Below are positions 22,077 to 34,485 of a DNA stretch of 64,000 nt, piece by piece. Below the pieces are notes generated by a model. That model saw nothing but the letters and a program-made list of their open reading frames with translations. It made no database searches and was not told the origin of the DNA. The stretch lies in assembly GCF_963583255.1 (NCBI RefSeq), contig NC_084812.1:22668959-22732958 (forward strand), in the 5' to 3' direction. Positions within the stretch are counted from its first letter, which is position 1. Each line of letters opens with the position of its first letter. Origin of the DNA: Pyrus communis (taxonomy: Eukaryota; Streptophyta; Magnoliopsida; Rosales; Rosaceae). Made by a program: the position numbers and the translations under genes.

Positions 22077-24561
22077 CGTTCCTGAATTTCATTATTATAA
22101 TCTACGTATTTGTATTATTGAGATTTTATATTATTTTTCGAGAATTTATATTAATTTATTTGAATTTAGATTTCAATTAAACTAATTACGAATAGTGAAG
22201 TTTGGAAAATTATTATTTACTTGTTGACCTTTCAAGGTCACAAGTAGCGTTTTCGAATAGATATCAAAACCACGAACGCATAGGCGAAAACCGTTTACGA
22301 GTCCGAATTTTAACGGTGTAGTTATGGAAGTTTGAAGTTGCGAAACTTTAGGTTGTGGAAATTATTTAATTTCCACTTTGAGGCTAAAGGGCCCAAATAT
22401 ATAATTGGGTTAAGGGAACCGGCTATTAGGAGTAAAAAAAAAAAAAAGGTGGGGACAATCCAATTATTAGAGGAAGAGAAAGGACCAATAGGGGGGTGGA
22501 CATTTCTTTACCCCATTTCTTGAACCCGTGTACTCCACTAGCCATTTTTCAAAAACCGGCCAACTTCATGCCAATTTCTACCATTTCTCAAATGATTTTC
22601 TTATCCCCTTCACCTTCAACCTGCTCCACTACCTTCCTCCTTCCATCTCTACCAAAAATCAAGGGTTTTTAAGGTCTAATTCGAGTAGAACTCCACTGGA
22701 GAACCCGGGGGTTCTCGACGACGATTCGTCGTTTTGATGAGCATCACCATTCACCATCACCCTTGATCAACTTCTCTTGGACCCAAGAACAAGACCCAAT
22801 CACTTGTAGGGGCGTTGGAACATCAAGGAAGTCGAATAGAAGAAGACCCATCTTAGGGTTTCCAGCGGGTTTGAGTGAATTTGGGATTCTTCCCGGTCGA
22901 ATTGGACTTCGGCCTAGGTATGAAAGTTGTTCCTCTCATTGAACTCTACTTGCTTGCAAAAATTGGAAAATTTTAAAATAGTTGAATTTTTTCAGCGAGT
23001 TAGGGAGGCCAACCGCCACTGGCGGCGCATGACCAATGGGTCTATATTGGTTAGATAGTGACTTGAATATATGAGATATGTTTATTATCTTACTTTCTTA
23101 TATTAGTATCAATTGTGAACATGAATTGGTCTTATAAATATGATTTCTATTGAAATGTGATTTTTATATATTTAGCCATAGACCTTTGCTTATTAAATAG
23201 GTTTTGGCTTGTGCACTGATGATGTTGTGATATATATATGTGTTTAATTATCTTTTTAATAATGTGATTGATAATTATGATGAATGTTATGACAATTATG
23301 GGATTTAAATATTGTTTGATAATTATTTGGATATGATTGCCAACTGAATACCTATTTGAACTTGGCATTACTACCTAGCATGAGATGGAGATGGAAGTCA
23401 GGAGATGAGTTAGGTACTTTATTAGATTTTTAGTAGAAATAGTAATTAAGGGAATTCCTTGTGTTGTGCTTCATATGACTAGATGTTGGTTAATATGTGG
23501 AATCGATAGCTTGTATGCGCATAATTATGTTTAATGTGTGATGATGAGATTGCACCACGTAGTAGTGGTACATGGATGGTCCTGCTTGGTATATCCGCGA
23601 TGGGGGACCATATGTATTCAGGGGTGATCATGCTTGGTATATCCGCGATGGGTGATCACTGCCTGCATGATGAGTTTATGCCTATGGTCCTGCTTGATAT
23701 ATTCGCGATGGGGGACCATACGCATTCTAGAGGTGATGATGATTGGTTGTACATGGTACATTTTATAGGCGATCATATTTGGTTTGGTTCCGTTGAGTGG
23801 TCCAGAACTCGAGGTTGTTGAATTTCGTGGAGTGGCCTAAAATCCCATTATTTGGAGAAGTAGGCTTGGCCTAACTGTGTCACTCTAGCCTTAGTTTTAT
23901 ATATATTTGTGTCAATGGTTTCGAGAGTATTGTGAATTGAATTAGAAAAGATGTTGGACATCTGAGTGACTCCTTCGGGATTTCTATGATTCGATTATGA
24001 TTTCATAAGGTATGAATTTAGAAGATATGAGAATGATTGTTATTACTTTAATCAAATTAATTAATTAATGCAGCTAGAGAATGGTTTTGTGTTTTGTCGA
24101 CTCTTAAATATGATGTGTGTTGTGAATTGCGATATCGTGATGAGACATAATGATTTATATGTTGGATGGGAGAGAAATCATGTTTTCATGGGGATTGGTT
24201 ATGTAGCCTGAGTCCAGGAATTACATGTTGTCAAGTTATAATAAATGATTGAGGAATGCTATGCTTTTCTGCTTGAACTTAATGGAATAAACGTCTGATT
24301 TTGTGATAAGTGAATTACGAATGGCTTGATCTCTATTGAGGGTACGTAGGTAGTCTAACGAGAAGGTTGGATATAGCCATAAGGTAAACGAAAATTTCTT
24401 TGCAATTTGATTCTCGAATTGTGATTTGCCATATCCCGGAGACGAGGTATGTGAGATATACGAGTATTTGGTGACGTCACGTGTCAATCCTAGACGTATG
24501 TTGGGATCGGGACGTGAAACCCAAGTGCTGAGAAATTATCATTTTTAAAAGAGATGTTACA
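22077..24561 (+). mobile_element. Long LTR (about 2.5 kb), probably Gypsy solo LTR
   Basis: It begins TGTGAAACCCCG and ends GATGTTACA, with no coding sequence inside. Short tandem units with TTGGTATATCCGCGATGGG occur at 23580-23720, as in LTRs of some plant Gypsy elements. The flanking five bases (cccaa, attcc) do not match, so the insertion is old or one side was lost. TNL scraps lie on both sides. Confidence 0.5.
23566..23725. repeat. Short imperfect tandem repeats in the long LTR
   Basis: Three units of about 55-65 bp share GATCATGCTTGGTATATCCG-like cores followed by CGATGGG and GACCAT. The spacing is uneven. Confidence 0.6.
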
Positions 24562-24739
24562 ATTCCCTCTACCTCAAGGAACTCTAAACGTTGCCGCCTC
24601 ATCTCTTTCAAACATCAATGTCTCTGCCTAATCTCTTCCAAATGTCGCTGCCTCATCTCTTCCACATAGCTTGACTTCTTAGGATCAATCAAAATGTAAT
24701 GAGGAATTTGTTGGCAGTCACACATCGGTGGGGGAAAAG
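24562..24739 (-). pseudogene. TNL 3'-end scrap beside Copia
   Basis: CTGCCTCATCTCTTCCACAT and CATAGCTTGACTTCTTAGGATC match the 3' end of TNL copy B near 32260-32310. This is the left flank of the Copia insertion, so that element landed in TNL-derived DNA. Confidence 0.55.
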
Positions 24740-24744
24740 AAAAC

Positions 24745-25081
24745 TATTGAATTTCGAAGTTTGTATATTGATCAAAAACTTTACAAGAGAGAGAACAAAG
24801 ATCTTTTAAAGTACCGGAGAACTCACTACAAATCAGTGGACTTCAGCCACTACACCACCACATGGTTTCTACCCTAAAAACCGAACACAACAAAGACTAA
24901 ACAAATAACAATATACAGGTAAGGAAATCCCAAATTTTTGGGAAAAAGCATTGACAAAAGAGAAGTATGGTTGAACAAGAAATGCGATGACAAGTTGGAA
25001 GGTTGTAGCCATCACTTTAACCCATAACTTAGCTATAATGATAAGTACAACCCATACTTGTGATTTTGATCTATTCCAACA
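24745..25081 (-). repeat. 3' LTR of the old Copia
   Basis: 337 bp, minus-strand TGTTGGAATAG to TTCAATA. It differs from the other LTR (331 bp) at many positions, including small indels, so the insertion is old. Confidence 0.85.
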
Positions 25082-26842
25082 CTCCCCCTCAAGCTTGGAT
25101 CAAGGAGATTGATTGATCCAAGCTTGGACAAAAGACCTTGAAACACAGCAGTCGCCAATAGCTTTGTGAAGAAATCAGCAAACTGACGAGAACTCAAAGT
25201 GTAACGAGTTTGTAAGATCTTTGATTGAACCTTTTCATGGATGTAATGGCAGTCAACCTCGATGTGTTTGGTCCTCTCATGGAAAACAGGATTTGAAGCT
25301 ATATGCATGGTTGCTTGGTTATCACACATGAGAGTCATTGGTTGAGAGCTAGAAAACCCTAAATTAGAAAGAAGGCCTTTGAGCCAGATTAATTCACAAG
25401 TAGTAGTTGCCATAGCCTTATACTCAGCCTCAGCACTGGATCGAGCAATCACACTTTGCTTCTTGCTTTTCCAACTTACCAGATTTCCTCAAACAAAAAT
25501 ACAAAAACCAGTAGTTGACTTGCAATCCAAGGAGTGTTTTCCCAGTCCGCATCAATGTAACCAAGGATGTGAGTGTGAGCATTGTTTTGCATCAAAAGAC
25601 CATGTCCCATAGAACCTTTCAAGTACCGCAGTATTCTCTTAACAACTTGCAAATGATCCATTGTTGGAGAATGCATAAATTGACTAACAAGACTGACAGC
25701 AAAAGCAATGTCAAGTCTTGTTATTGTAAGATAAATAAGTTTCCCAACTAACCTTTGGTAGTAACTGATATCATTGAGTGTTTCTCCATCCATGGTCATT
25801 TTGTATTTGCAGTCAAGAGGTGTAGAAGCAAGCTTGCAATCCACCATATCGGCTTCTTGAAGCAAATTGAGAATATACTTTCATTGATTTAAAAACAGTC
25901 CCTTCTTAGAAGTTGCCATTTCAATGCCAAGGAAATATTTGAGTGTCCCAAGATCTTTGATGGCAAACTTCTGCTTGAGGGTGTTCTTAAGTAACACAAT
26001 TTCACTGGCGTTATCACCAGTGTCAATGAGATCGTCCACATAAATAAGAACCACCTCCACTAGAACAAATTCGAACAAAGAGATGAATCTGCGTTGCTTC
26101 TCTTGAAGCCAACTTCTTCAATAACTAAACTTAATTTTGAGTACCAAGCACGAGGGGATTGTTTTAATCCATAAATGGATTTGTGCAGCTTGCAGACTAA
26201 CTCAGAGTTAGTGGATTGAGAATGACCAAGATGGATTTTCATGTAAACTTCTTTTTCAAGTTCAACATTCAGAAATGCATTTTTTACATCCATTTAATGT
26301 AAAGGCCATGCATGATTAATTGCAACAGATAACAACACTCGAATTGTGTTCATCTTAGCTATAGGAGCAAATGTCTCCTTGTAATTTACCCCAAAAGTTT
26401 GAGTAAAACCACGAGCTACCAGTCTAGCCTTGTGTCTTTCCAAGGTGCGATTAGAGTGAAACTTGGTTTTGTACACCCATCTACTTCCCACTGTCTTTTT
26501 TCCTGGTGGTAGTTTGATAACACTCCAAGTTTTATTGTCATCCAAGGCCTTCAACTCTTCCTCCATACCTTTCTTCCACTCATCGTGCTGCATTGCCTCC
26601 TGAAAGCTTCTTGGTTCAAAAGCATTGGATATGGAATTGAGAAAAGACGCATGTTTTGGTGCCATCCTTTGGTATGAAAGGTACTCAACAACTGGATACC
26701 TTGCATTGTAAGTCACATAATCCAGCAGCCTTGAAGAAGGGTGACGATCACGAAAAGGATTTCTTCTTCTTCGAGGCAAGACAGGTGTTGGTTCTGGATC
26801 ATCAGGAGGTGAGTAGGTGTTGGAAATGTGCCCTAAAGCCAA
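25033..26842 (-). pseudogene. Copia reverse transcriptase and RNase H, broken
   Basis: Read leftwards, 26842-26294 has the start of the reverse transcriptase (HKARLVARGFTQTFGVNYKE, TFAPIAKMNT). 26293-26060 has MDVKNAFLN and YGLKQSPRAWY, 26078-25881 has the active-site motif YVDDL, and 25865-25476 the connection region. 25452-25085 has RNase H (ARSSAEAEYKAMATTTCELI, CDNQATMHIASNPVFHERT). Several frame changes and stops divide what was one reading frame in the family. Confidence 0.88.
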
Positions 26843-28638
26843 TCATATGATGATACTTTATGGACATTTCACATGTTAAACTAATCTAGCTTAACATAAA
26901 GGGCAAAGATTATTGTTTAAAGCCGTCTCATATAAATGCTATGTACTTAAACGATAAGTCCAAGAAATATGTAATTGGGAGAATATGATCTAAAGAAGTT
27001 AAATACATGAGACCATTCTCTTTCGTCTACATATCCTAAATGTTCCTGATCATAGGATTGCCAATTGAACATTGACAGTCCGTTAAGATCAGTATGTGCT
27101 ATGTCTTCTCTTAGGGGGAGAGTGACTGGTCTTGAGTCATTGGTGTGATTGACACCAAGACAAGCATGTAGGTGCTCAATAGAGAATGAGTCCACTGAAC
27201 GCGATCAACAAGGAGTTCTCATACTCATGTCACATGAGAACTCATAGTTGAGATAATGTAAAGTAGTCCTTTGACCTGAGGCATTATAGTTGTCTTGTGG
27301 TTAGGTCCTTAATCTTTGACTATGTCAAAGTCACTCTATCAGAGGGTGTCCACAGCATAGTTGGGGTTAAGCCACTTAGCCATAGAGGTAAGTGAATGCG
27401 CAACAAGGGATCTCTAACCTTCAAACTGTTTGAGGGAGAATACTCTATGATATGATTAAGAATCTCTGGCCAGAGTATGAATGAGATTTAGGAAGTCATT
27501 CCATATCACATTCAAGGTAATCATATAAGTAAATGAATCACATTGGATAGTAGACATGAATAAACTATTAAACCAAACAATGTGGCCAAGAGTATTGTAT
27601 TAGAGAAAGACCGTATTGCATTGTAATCCTAAATTGAATAGGTTCTCCACCTCTTCTGATTAGCTTGGGCAGCCATGATATACTGCTAGGTGTCACTCAT
27701 GATTTGTGGAAGCCCTAAGGGTGTATAATCACTAAAGGGAGAATTGAAAGTATGTTTCAATTCACAATTGATTTGAAAAGTTCTAATCACCCACTACCTC
27801 ACTAAAAGGAACCTAATGGATCGTACATCGTGTAAGGTAGAGATTGAATAAACCACAGAGATGAGTAAGGACAATTAAATGGTTTAATTATTTATGGCTA
27901 TGATTGATTAATACGTTAATTAATCAAACAAATAAGTTCGTTATAGACCTCGGGTTAGTTTTGGGCTGCAAGGCCAAATGGGATTTGAATGTCAAGCCCA
28001 TTAACTCAAGTAAAACACAAAGGGCTTGAAAGCCCAATGAATCCTTAAGGCCGGCCACATTATAGGATGAAGGGTTTTTGGTTCTTTTGTCACTTAATTG
28101 AAGGGACTATATAAACAACTTTATAACATTTCATCATTAGGGTTTCTTTTGGAGAAAAGATGAGAACACAAAGCTCTCTTTTCTCTCTAAGAGGTTGGCC
28201 ACCCTAGAGGAAAAAAGCTAGCAATCTTACTTCCTCTAGGTCACTCATCTCTTCATCAATGCTCTCCTTGGTGTGGAGACTTAGAGGTTCTCTATTTTAG
28301 GAACTTGGAGAATCCATTCTACCATCCTCATCCAAGAAATCCATAGAGCTAAGAAGTAAGGAATGAAGGCCCCATCTCTTGGGTGATTAGCCTTTGCTTA
28401 TGCAAAGGGGAATCAACAAAGGTATAATATTTCTCAACTCACTTTGTTCTTGAGTTAAGTCTTGGTTCACCACACTTTGTTCTTGAGTTGAGTCTTGGTT
28501 CACCACACTCACTAGGCCTTGAATTTCATGGGTAAAGTTTTATTTTTGAGTGCATACAAGCATGATTCCGCCTTTTAATTGTTAATTGCATGCATAGATG
28601 TTGCTCAAATGAACTAGTTTTCACAAATATTTCCTTCA
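26818..28638 (+). mobile_element. Solo LTR nested in the old Copia
   Basis: A 1,821-bp block starts TGTTGGAAATGTGCCC and ends TTTCCTTCA, flanked by gtagg (26813-26817) and gtggg (28639-28643), a TSD with one mismatch. It interrupts Copia coding sequence between integrase and reverse transcriptase. It has no coding capacity and is related along its whole length to the solo LTR at 56218-58108. The strand is given by TG-to-CA reading with the second copy and is not otherwise fixed. Confidence 0.88.
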
Positions 28639-28788
28639 GTGGGATGTAAGTGATTGAATTGATGGCTCTAGCAAAGTTTCCTCTTCATGACTTAGAGGAT
28701 TCTCGTATTCTCTGTCAGTGGACATGGATATATTTTCATCACTGGTTGTTGGACTTGGTAAAGGGAAGGTTTCAAAAACATTCTCCCC

Positions 28789-29769
28789 CTAACTTAAATC
28801 CTCCATTGATTGTTTAAAGAAAGGTGTAGTTTCATCAAACTTTACATCTCTCGAGACAATGATTTTCCTTGAAGAAGGATTGTAGCACTTAGAACATTTT
28901 TGTGTTGAAGAATATCCCAAGATAACGCATTTGCTAGCTCTTGGATCAAGCTTGTCACGATGTATTGAAGCAACATGAACATAACAAGTACAACCAAACA
29001 CTTTCAAATGAGACAGGTCAATCTTTCTTCCTTTCATGACTTCGTACAGTGATTTTTGATCCAAAACCCTACTAGGCAGTTTATTGATCAAATAAAACAC
29101 CCCTTGAGACCAAAACTTCTTAGGAACATTCATATGCAACATTAAGGCAGTAGTCTTTTCAAGCAAATCCCTATTTTTTCTCTCAACCACTCCATTTTAT
29201 TGAGGAGTGCCAACACAACTTGTTTGATGAAATATCCCATGGGAACTTAAGTATTGAGACATGTTATTTGACATGTACTCAGTGCCATTGTCAGACCTTA
29301 AGGTTTGAATATGACAACCAAAATGAGTTGTTACAAGTTTATGAAAATCTTTAAACACATTCATGACTTCACTTTTGCACTTTAAAAGGTATAACCAAGT
29401 AATCGTTGAATAATAATCCACAAATGTTACAAAGTATTTATAACCATCAAAATATTCAATTGTAGGTCCCTAGCTATCTGAATGAACAAGTTCAAACAAT
29501 TTACTATCTCTAGACACTGAGGAATTGAAAGGTAACCTGGTAGATTTTGAGAAGTGATAAGTATCACACTCCAAACTATTTTTACACATTGTGGGAAACA
29601 AAATGGACAAAACATGGTTTGAGGGATGAGCAAGACAGTGATGCCAAGATAGTTGTTCCTGAGAAGGGCTTGAGCTGACTTGAAGACTCTTAGATTTTGG
29701 AAGATCCTTTGAAAGATAATACAACCCATTTAGGAAGAAACCCTCACCAATCTTCTTCTTGGTGACCAT
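28789..29769 (-). pseudogene. Copia integrase, broken
   Basis: Frames at 29769-29470 (zinc-binding start WHHCLAHPSNHVL), 29421-29197 (core with LRSDNGTEYMSNNMSQYLS) and 29190-28789 (VERKNRDLLEKT, then KVFGCTCYVHVASIHRDKLD) add up to a Copia integrase. Stops at about 29196 and 29424 separate them. Confidence 0.85.
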
Positions 29770-31049
29770 ATCCTGAATGATGACTTGATCAGAAGAAAAA
29801 ACAGCATGACAATTAGTTGTCTTGTGATTTTTCCTATTGACAAATTGTGAAATGGAAAGGAAGGAACATACAAGGTTGTTGACTCTATTTGATCGGAGAT
29901 CAACTTAATTTTCCATTTTCCAACAACTGAGACACCCTTACCATTTGCTACTGATATTTGTGAAGAGTTTTTCATTTTTTCGAAGCCATGTAAATGTGAA
30001 TATTTGTTTGTCATATGGTATGTGGCTCCTGAGTCTATTATCCAATAATCATACACAAGACTAGCATTTAAAGCAGTGCATAAGGCTTTCAATATACCTG
30101 GAATATGTTTACTTGAGCCTCCATGATCAGAATCAGCAAGAAACCCAGCAAATTTGCTCAGCAAGGCAATAGGGTTTTCAATTTCAGTCCCAGTTATGTT
30201 CTCTAGACCTCCACTTCTTTGTTTTCCTTCTAAATAAACAGCAAACTCATTGATCAAGCTTACTGGATTTGAAGTGAAGTCAAGCAAACTTTCACTTGAG
30301 GAAGGAGAAGCAGCTAAAGCTACATGATTAGCTTTGTACAAGGGTGGTTGTGAGTTTCTCTGGAATCCCTTGTTCTTCTGGAAGTTTGGCTTGAGCTCAG
30401 GATGCAAAATCCAACATTTGTCAATGGTATGTCCACCATAGTTGCAATGTTTGCACTTCAGGTCAAACCTTCTACCATTGTCTTTTCTATCATCCAAGAA
30501 CCTGTGGTTAGAAATATATGCCCTAGACACAGGCAAGCTATTCTTGGTTTCAAGGTTCATCACTTTCCTTCGAGTTTCTTCACGTTGAATAATGGCACAT
30601 ACACTTGAGAAGGAAGGCAACTCACTGTTCATCAGAATGTGGCTACGTAGATCTTCATAGTCTGAGCCAAGACTAGCTAAGAGTTGAAAAATCTTATCTT
30701 CTTCAGATCTCTTCAGAAACACGGAAGCAACTGTGGTGTGAGGCCTATACATATCAAGCTCATTCCAGATACTCTTGATATCACCCAAGTGTTGAACAAA
30801 AGACTTACTCTCTTGTTGCAAACCTACAAGATCTTTTTTCAGTTGAAAAATCTGGGTAGCATTGTTTTGATTTCCATACGTCTCGCAGACATTTTTCCAG
30901 AGATGAAAAGAAGACTCTGAGTAGCTGAAGATCTCAGCTAGCTTCTTCTCCTTAGAGTTGAGAAGCCATGACATGACAAGTTGATCATTGCATAGCAATG
31001 TCTCATATAAAGGTGATGAGATTTCAGGTGTCTGAATGGTTCCATTCAC
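29730..31049 (-). pseudogene. Copia gag and protease part
   Basis: A 439-codon frame holds the gag domain (QLVMSWLLNSKEKKLAEIFS), the zinc knuckle (CKHCNYGGHTIDKC, a CX2CX4HX4C motif) and the protease active site (IIDSGATYHMT). It is the longest open part of this element and closely resembles the same region of the intact Copia. It loses frame after the protease. The true gag start lies further right, near 31240, behind a frame break. Confidence 0.85.
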
Positions 31050-31312
31050 GTAACCAAGCTTTGATCTTCCACTGAGAGCTAGTGAAACTGCTCAAGACCA
31101 TGGAAGATAGTTGAACTCATTCAACAAAACTAAACTGAGTCTTTGATTTGGATTAACTTCTACTTCGGTAAATTTGATGTGGGTGAAATACTAGAGCTCG
31201 CAGGATCAGGCCTGAAAGGGTTTTCCTCAGCCATTTGAAACAGCTATGGAAAAACAAAGAGGTTGAAGAAGATATGCAGAGACAGGCCACTACGGTCAGT
31301 GCTTTGATACCA

Positions 31313-31643
31313 TATTGAATTTCAAAGTTTGTCTATTGATCGTAAACTTTACAAGAGAGAGAGAACAAAGCTCTTTTAAAGAGCCAGAGAACTGACTACA
31401 AATCAGTGGACTTCAGCCACTACACCACCACATGGTTTCCACCCTAAAAACCGGACATAACAAGGACTAAACAAATAACAATATACAAGTAAGGAAATCC
31501 TAGATTTTAGGGACAAAACATTGACAAAAGAGAAGTATGGTTGAACAAGAAATGAGATGAAAGGTTGTAGCCATCACTTTAACCCATAACTTAGCTATAG
31601 TGATAAGTACAACCCATACTTGTGATTTTGATCTATTCCAACA
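31313..31643 (-). repeat. 5' LTR of the old Copia
   Basis: 331 bp, followed on the minus strand by the PBS (TGGTATCAAAGC, 31301-31312). Confidence 0.85.
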
Positions 31644-31995
31644 AAACCAATGATTTTAAATAGGATTACCCCATTCTAAATTAATACCAAGGTCTACTAG
31701 GATAAAATCCACACCTGACGGAATGGACAATTGGTAATTAAACCCCACACCTGACAGATTGGGCAATTGATAATTATCAAGTTGGAGACTCTATCGAGTT
31801 GTTAGAAGGTCCCCCAGGCCCGTCCATCTTACAAAAACCACAACAAAAAAAAGGCCAAAAAAAAGCCAAAAAAATATCTTTCTTGAAGAGATGTCGGCCC
31901 GTCCATCTAACAAAACAAACAAAAACCAAAACAAAAAAAATATATCTTCAGAGATAGATGCTACTGCCTCATCTCTTCCAAATGTCGCTGTATCT
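31644..31995. other. TNL copy B 3' flank
   Basis: Between the Copia and the TNL. The right part repeats the C-terminal coding module of the TNL (minus-strand 31,990-31,950 region), with A-rich spacers. No separate gene. Confidence 0.4.
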
Positions 31996-32295
31996 TCATC
32001 TAACAATACAAACAAAAACCATAACAAACACACCCAAACAAAGTATCTTTATATGAGAGAGATATGCTACTGCTACTGCTACTGCTACTCCTACTCCTAC
32101 TGGTACTGCTACTGCCTCATCTCTTCGAAATGTCGCTGTATCTTCTTCCAACCATCTAACAAAACAAACAACAACCGCAGCAAAAATAATTCTCTTTATC
32201 TTTAAAGAGGTAGGTGCTACTGCCTCATCTCTTCCAAATGTAGCTGTATCTTCTTCCAAATGTCGCTGCCTCATATCTTCCACATAGCTTGACTC
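31950..32295. repeat. Imperfect repeats at the TNL copy B 3' end
   Basis: The string CTACTGCCTCATCTCTTC followed by AAATGTCGCTGTATCTTC occurs at about 31969, 32111 and 32218, with a partial copy at 32256. Between the first two lies a triplet microsatellite (CTACTG/CTACTC, about 32070-32115). Both are within the reading frame on the minus strand. Confidence 0.75.
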
Positions 32296-33621
32296 CTCAT
32301 GATCAGTCGAAATCTCCTCAGGATCAGTCGCAATTTCTGAATCGTGGGATTCCACATCAGCCACCGCCTCATTTTGCTCATTGTTTAGGACCATGGGTTT
32401 AATCTTAGGTGCAGTGCTTCGAAACTGAGCCAAATCCTCCAAAGTGACGAATCGCTGTTCTGGGCAGTAACCACGTATACCAGTTTCCTCTATGTCAAGG
32501 TGCTTCAAATACCATAAGTCTTCAGGCAATTTCGAAAGTTTTGAGCACCCATGGAGAGTGAGCCATTCGAGACTCAACAAATTGCACATACTGTCTGGAA
32601 GATAGACCAGACTTCTGCAGTGTTTCAGATTTAACGACACTAGCCCCTGAAGCCGTTCAATTGAAGAAGGAAGCTCTCTGATAGATGTTCTATCCAAATC
32701 AAGGCTGGCTAATCTTTCCATATTTTCTAATATGTCTGGAAACACCTTAAAATTTGTACAACCAGAAAGAGAGAGATAATTTAGGGACTTGAGTTGACAA
32801 ATGCTGCTTGTAAGACTCTTAAAGTCTTTGCTATACCGTAGTGTCAATGTAGCAAGTCCCGTAAGACTATAAATTATGGATGGCAATTCTTCAATTGCAA
32901 TCCCTGAAAACTTAACAATTTTTCGGCGGCGAGAGGCTTGCTCATGTGCACGCTCTGTAAGATTTTTGAATGTTGATGAGAATACGGTCCAATCTAAATG
33001 AAGCTGTGTTAGGTTCTCCGTAACTTTTAGAAACTGTGGAAAATTCTTCAGATTTGAGCAGCCAGAAACATTCAGGGCTTGAAGAGATTTCATATGAATG
33101 CTGCCTGGAAGAATCTTTAATCTTCTGCAATCCTTCAGGCTCAAGGTAACGAGTCTCGTAAAATTTTTAATGGATGAGGGCAGTTCTGAAATTGCAGTCT
33201 CATCTAAAATAAGGTCTGATAGGTTCATAACTTCAGGAATTTCTGAAAACTTATCCAGATTTGAGCAGCCGGAAAGATTAAGGTTTCGAAGAGATCTCAT
33301 ATGAATGCTGCTTGGAAGGCTATGAAGTTTCTTGCATTGCTTTAGACTCAAACTCTCAAGGTTTTGAAGATATGAAATTGATGGGCAAAGGCCTTCAACA
33401 AATGTCTCATCCAAGCGAAGCTCTCTTAATCCTTCCATGTTTCCGACATTTCTTGGAAAGGCCTTGAGCTTTGGACAACCAGAAAGATTAAGAAATTGCA
33501 ACGACTTCAGTTGAACAATGCTGCTTGGAAGAATCTTAAGCTCTCTGCAATATTCGAGATTCAAAGTAACAAGCCCCATAAGATTGTTAATTGATCGAGG
33601 CAGTTCTTTTATTGCAGTCCC
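31996..33621 (-). pseudogene. LRR and C-terminal part of TNL copy B after the stop
   Basis: About 540 codons stay open downstream of the nonsense codon. They encode many LRRs of the type LxxLxLxxCxxLxxLP (for example LVTLNLEYCRELKILPSSI), with an acidic tail (SHDSEIATDPEEISTDHEES). After the tail come repeated modules LEEDTATFGRDEAVA, each followed by a hydrophobic stretch. The usual TNL C-terminus is not seen, so the last 80 or so residues are odd. Confidence 0.8.
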
Positions 33622-34450
33622 TTACAAATAAAGCTTTGAAAGCTTCTCCGTAACTTCTGAAATCTCTGGAAACTTCTCAAGTATTGAGCAAAAAGAGAGA
33701 TCAAGGGTTTCAAGAGATTTTATACAAATGTTGCTTGAAAAGGTCTTGAGTTTGCCGCACCAACTTAGATCCAAGAGGACAAGTTTTTCAAGGGCAGAAA
33801 TCGATGGGTGAATCTCATATAAATTTGTGCATCCAACAAGAATTAGCTTCTCAAGATTCTTTGCCTCAGTGAAGTCAGGTGTTTCCTTAAGACGATGAGA
33901 ACCTTTTAAATTGATAATTTTCAACTTTCCCAAAGGCTGTCAATATACAACCAGGAAAATATGTGTTACCTACATAATAAAGCATGTAAAAACTAAACCA
34001 TTTAAAAGCAGTATATAGGCAAATGATGAACGTACCTTAGTTCCTTTCCAGAGGTGTTCAACCCAACTATATTGCATGTCAATGTCAACAAGATTCTCTG
34101 GGTTAAAATAGGACGATAAAGACTTTAGAGGACATTTGTGCCAGGACAGATAACTTAATTTTTCAGAGAGAAACTTTAGATCCTCATGTTGCCATTGAAT
34201 ACCAAACTTGGTCAGTTGTTCTATACTGTGGGTATGGACTCTGAGTAGTCTTAGTTTCGTCATTTTAACAAAAGCGGTATCTAATTCCACCACATTGTCT
34301 GAGTGTGGCCAATGTACAATTATGCTTTCAACTGCTTCCGTAGCCTGTATTACCAAAATTGCACATTGAATAAGTGCAAACTTAAGATTATAATGCCTAA
34401 TGCACATGTTTCTTGTGAATTGGATTTTGGTCAAGGTTGAAACTTTATAC

Positions 34451-34485
<35 letters not shown>

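Larger units (their letters stand above)
24745..31643 (-). mobile_element. Old Ty1/Copia retrotransposon, defective
   Basis: This is a minus-strand element with LTRs at 24745-25081 (3') and 31313-31643 (5'). The left flank is aaaac (24740-24744) and the right flank nearly the same (one A short), suggesting the original TSD. A purine tract (minus-strand TTGAGGGGGAG) precedes the 3' LTR, and a PBS with TGGTATCA follows the 5' LTR. Gag-pol order is gag, protease, integrase, reverse transcriptase, RNase H, typical of Copia. Stops and frameshifts split it into at least eight frames, and an 1,821-bp solo LTR sits between integrase and reverse transcriptase. It belongs to the same family as the intact Copia at 42318-47257. 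Confidence 0.92.

Noticed and set aside
23566..23725. CRISPR-like or satellite array
   Set aside because: The units are imperfect, unevenly spaced and within a plant LTR; no cas genes or prokaryotic context.
22072..24566. TSD for the long LTR at 22077-24561
   Set aside because: Flanking 5-mers differ (cccaa and attcc); no shift of the ends gives a match, so a clean solo-LTR insertion is not proven.
31891..32205. Plus-strand frame of 104 codons with Tyr/Cys/Ser repeats
   Set aside because: It is opposite the TNL 3' end and made of A-rich and triplet repeats.
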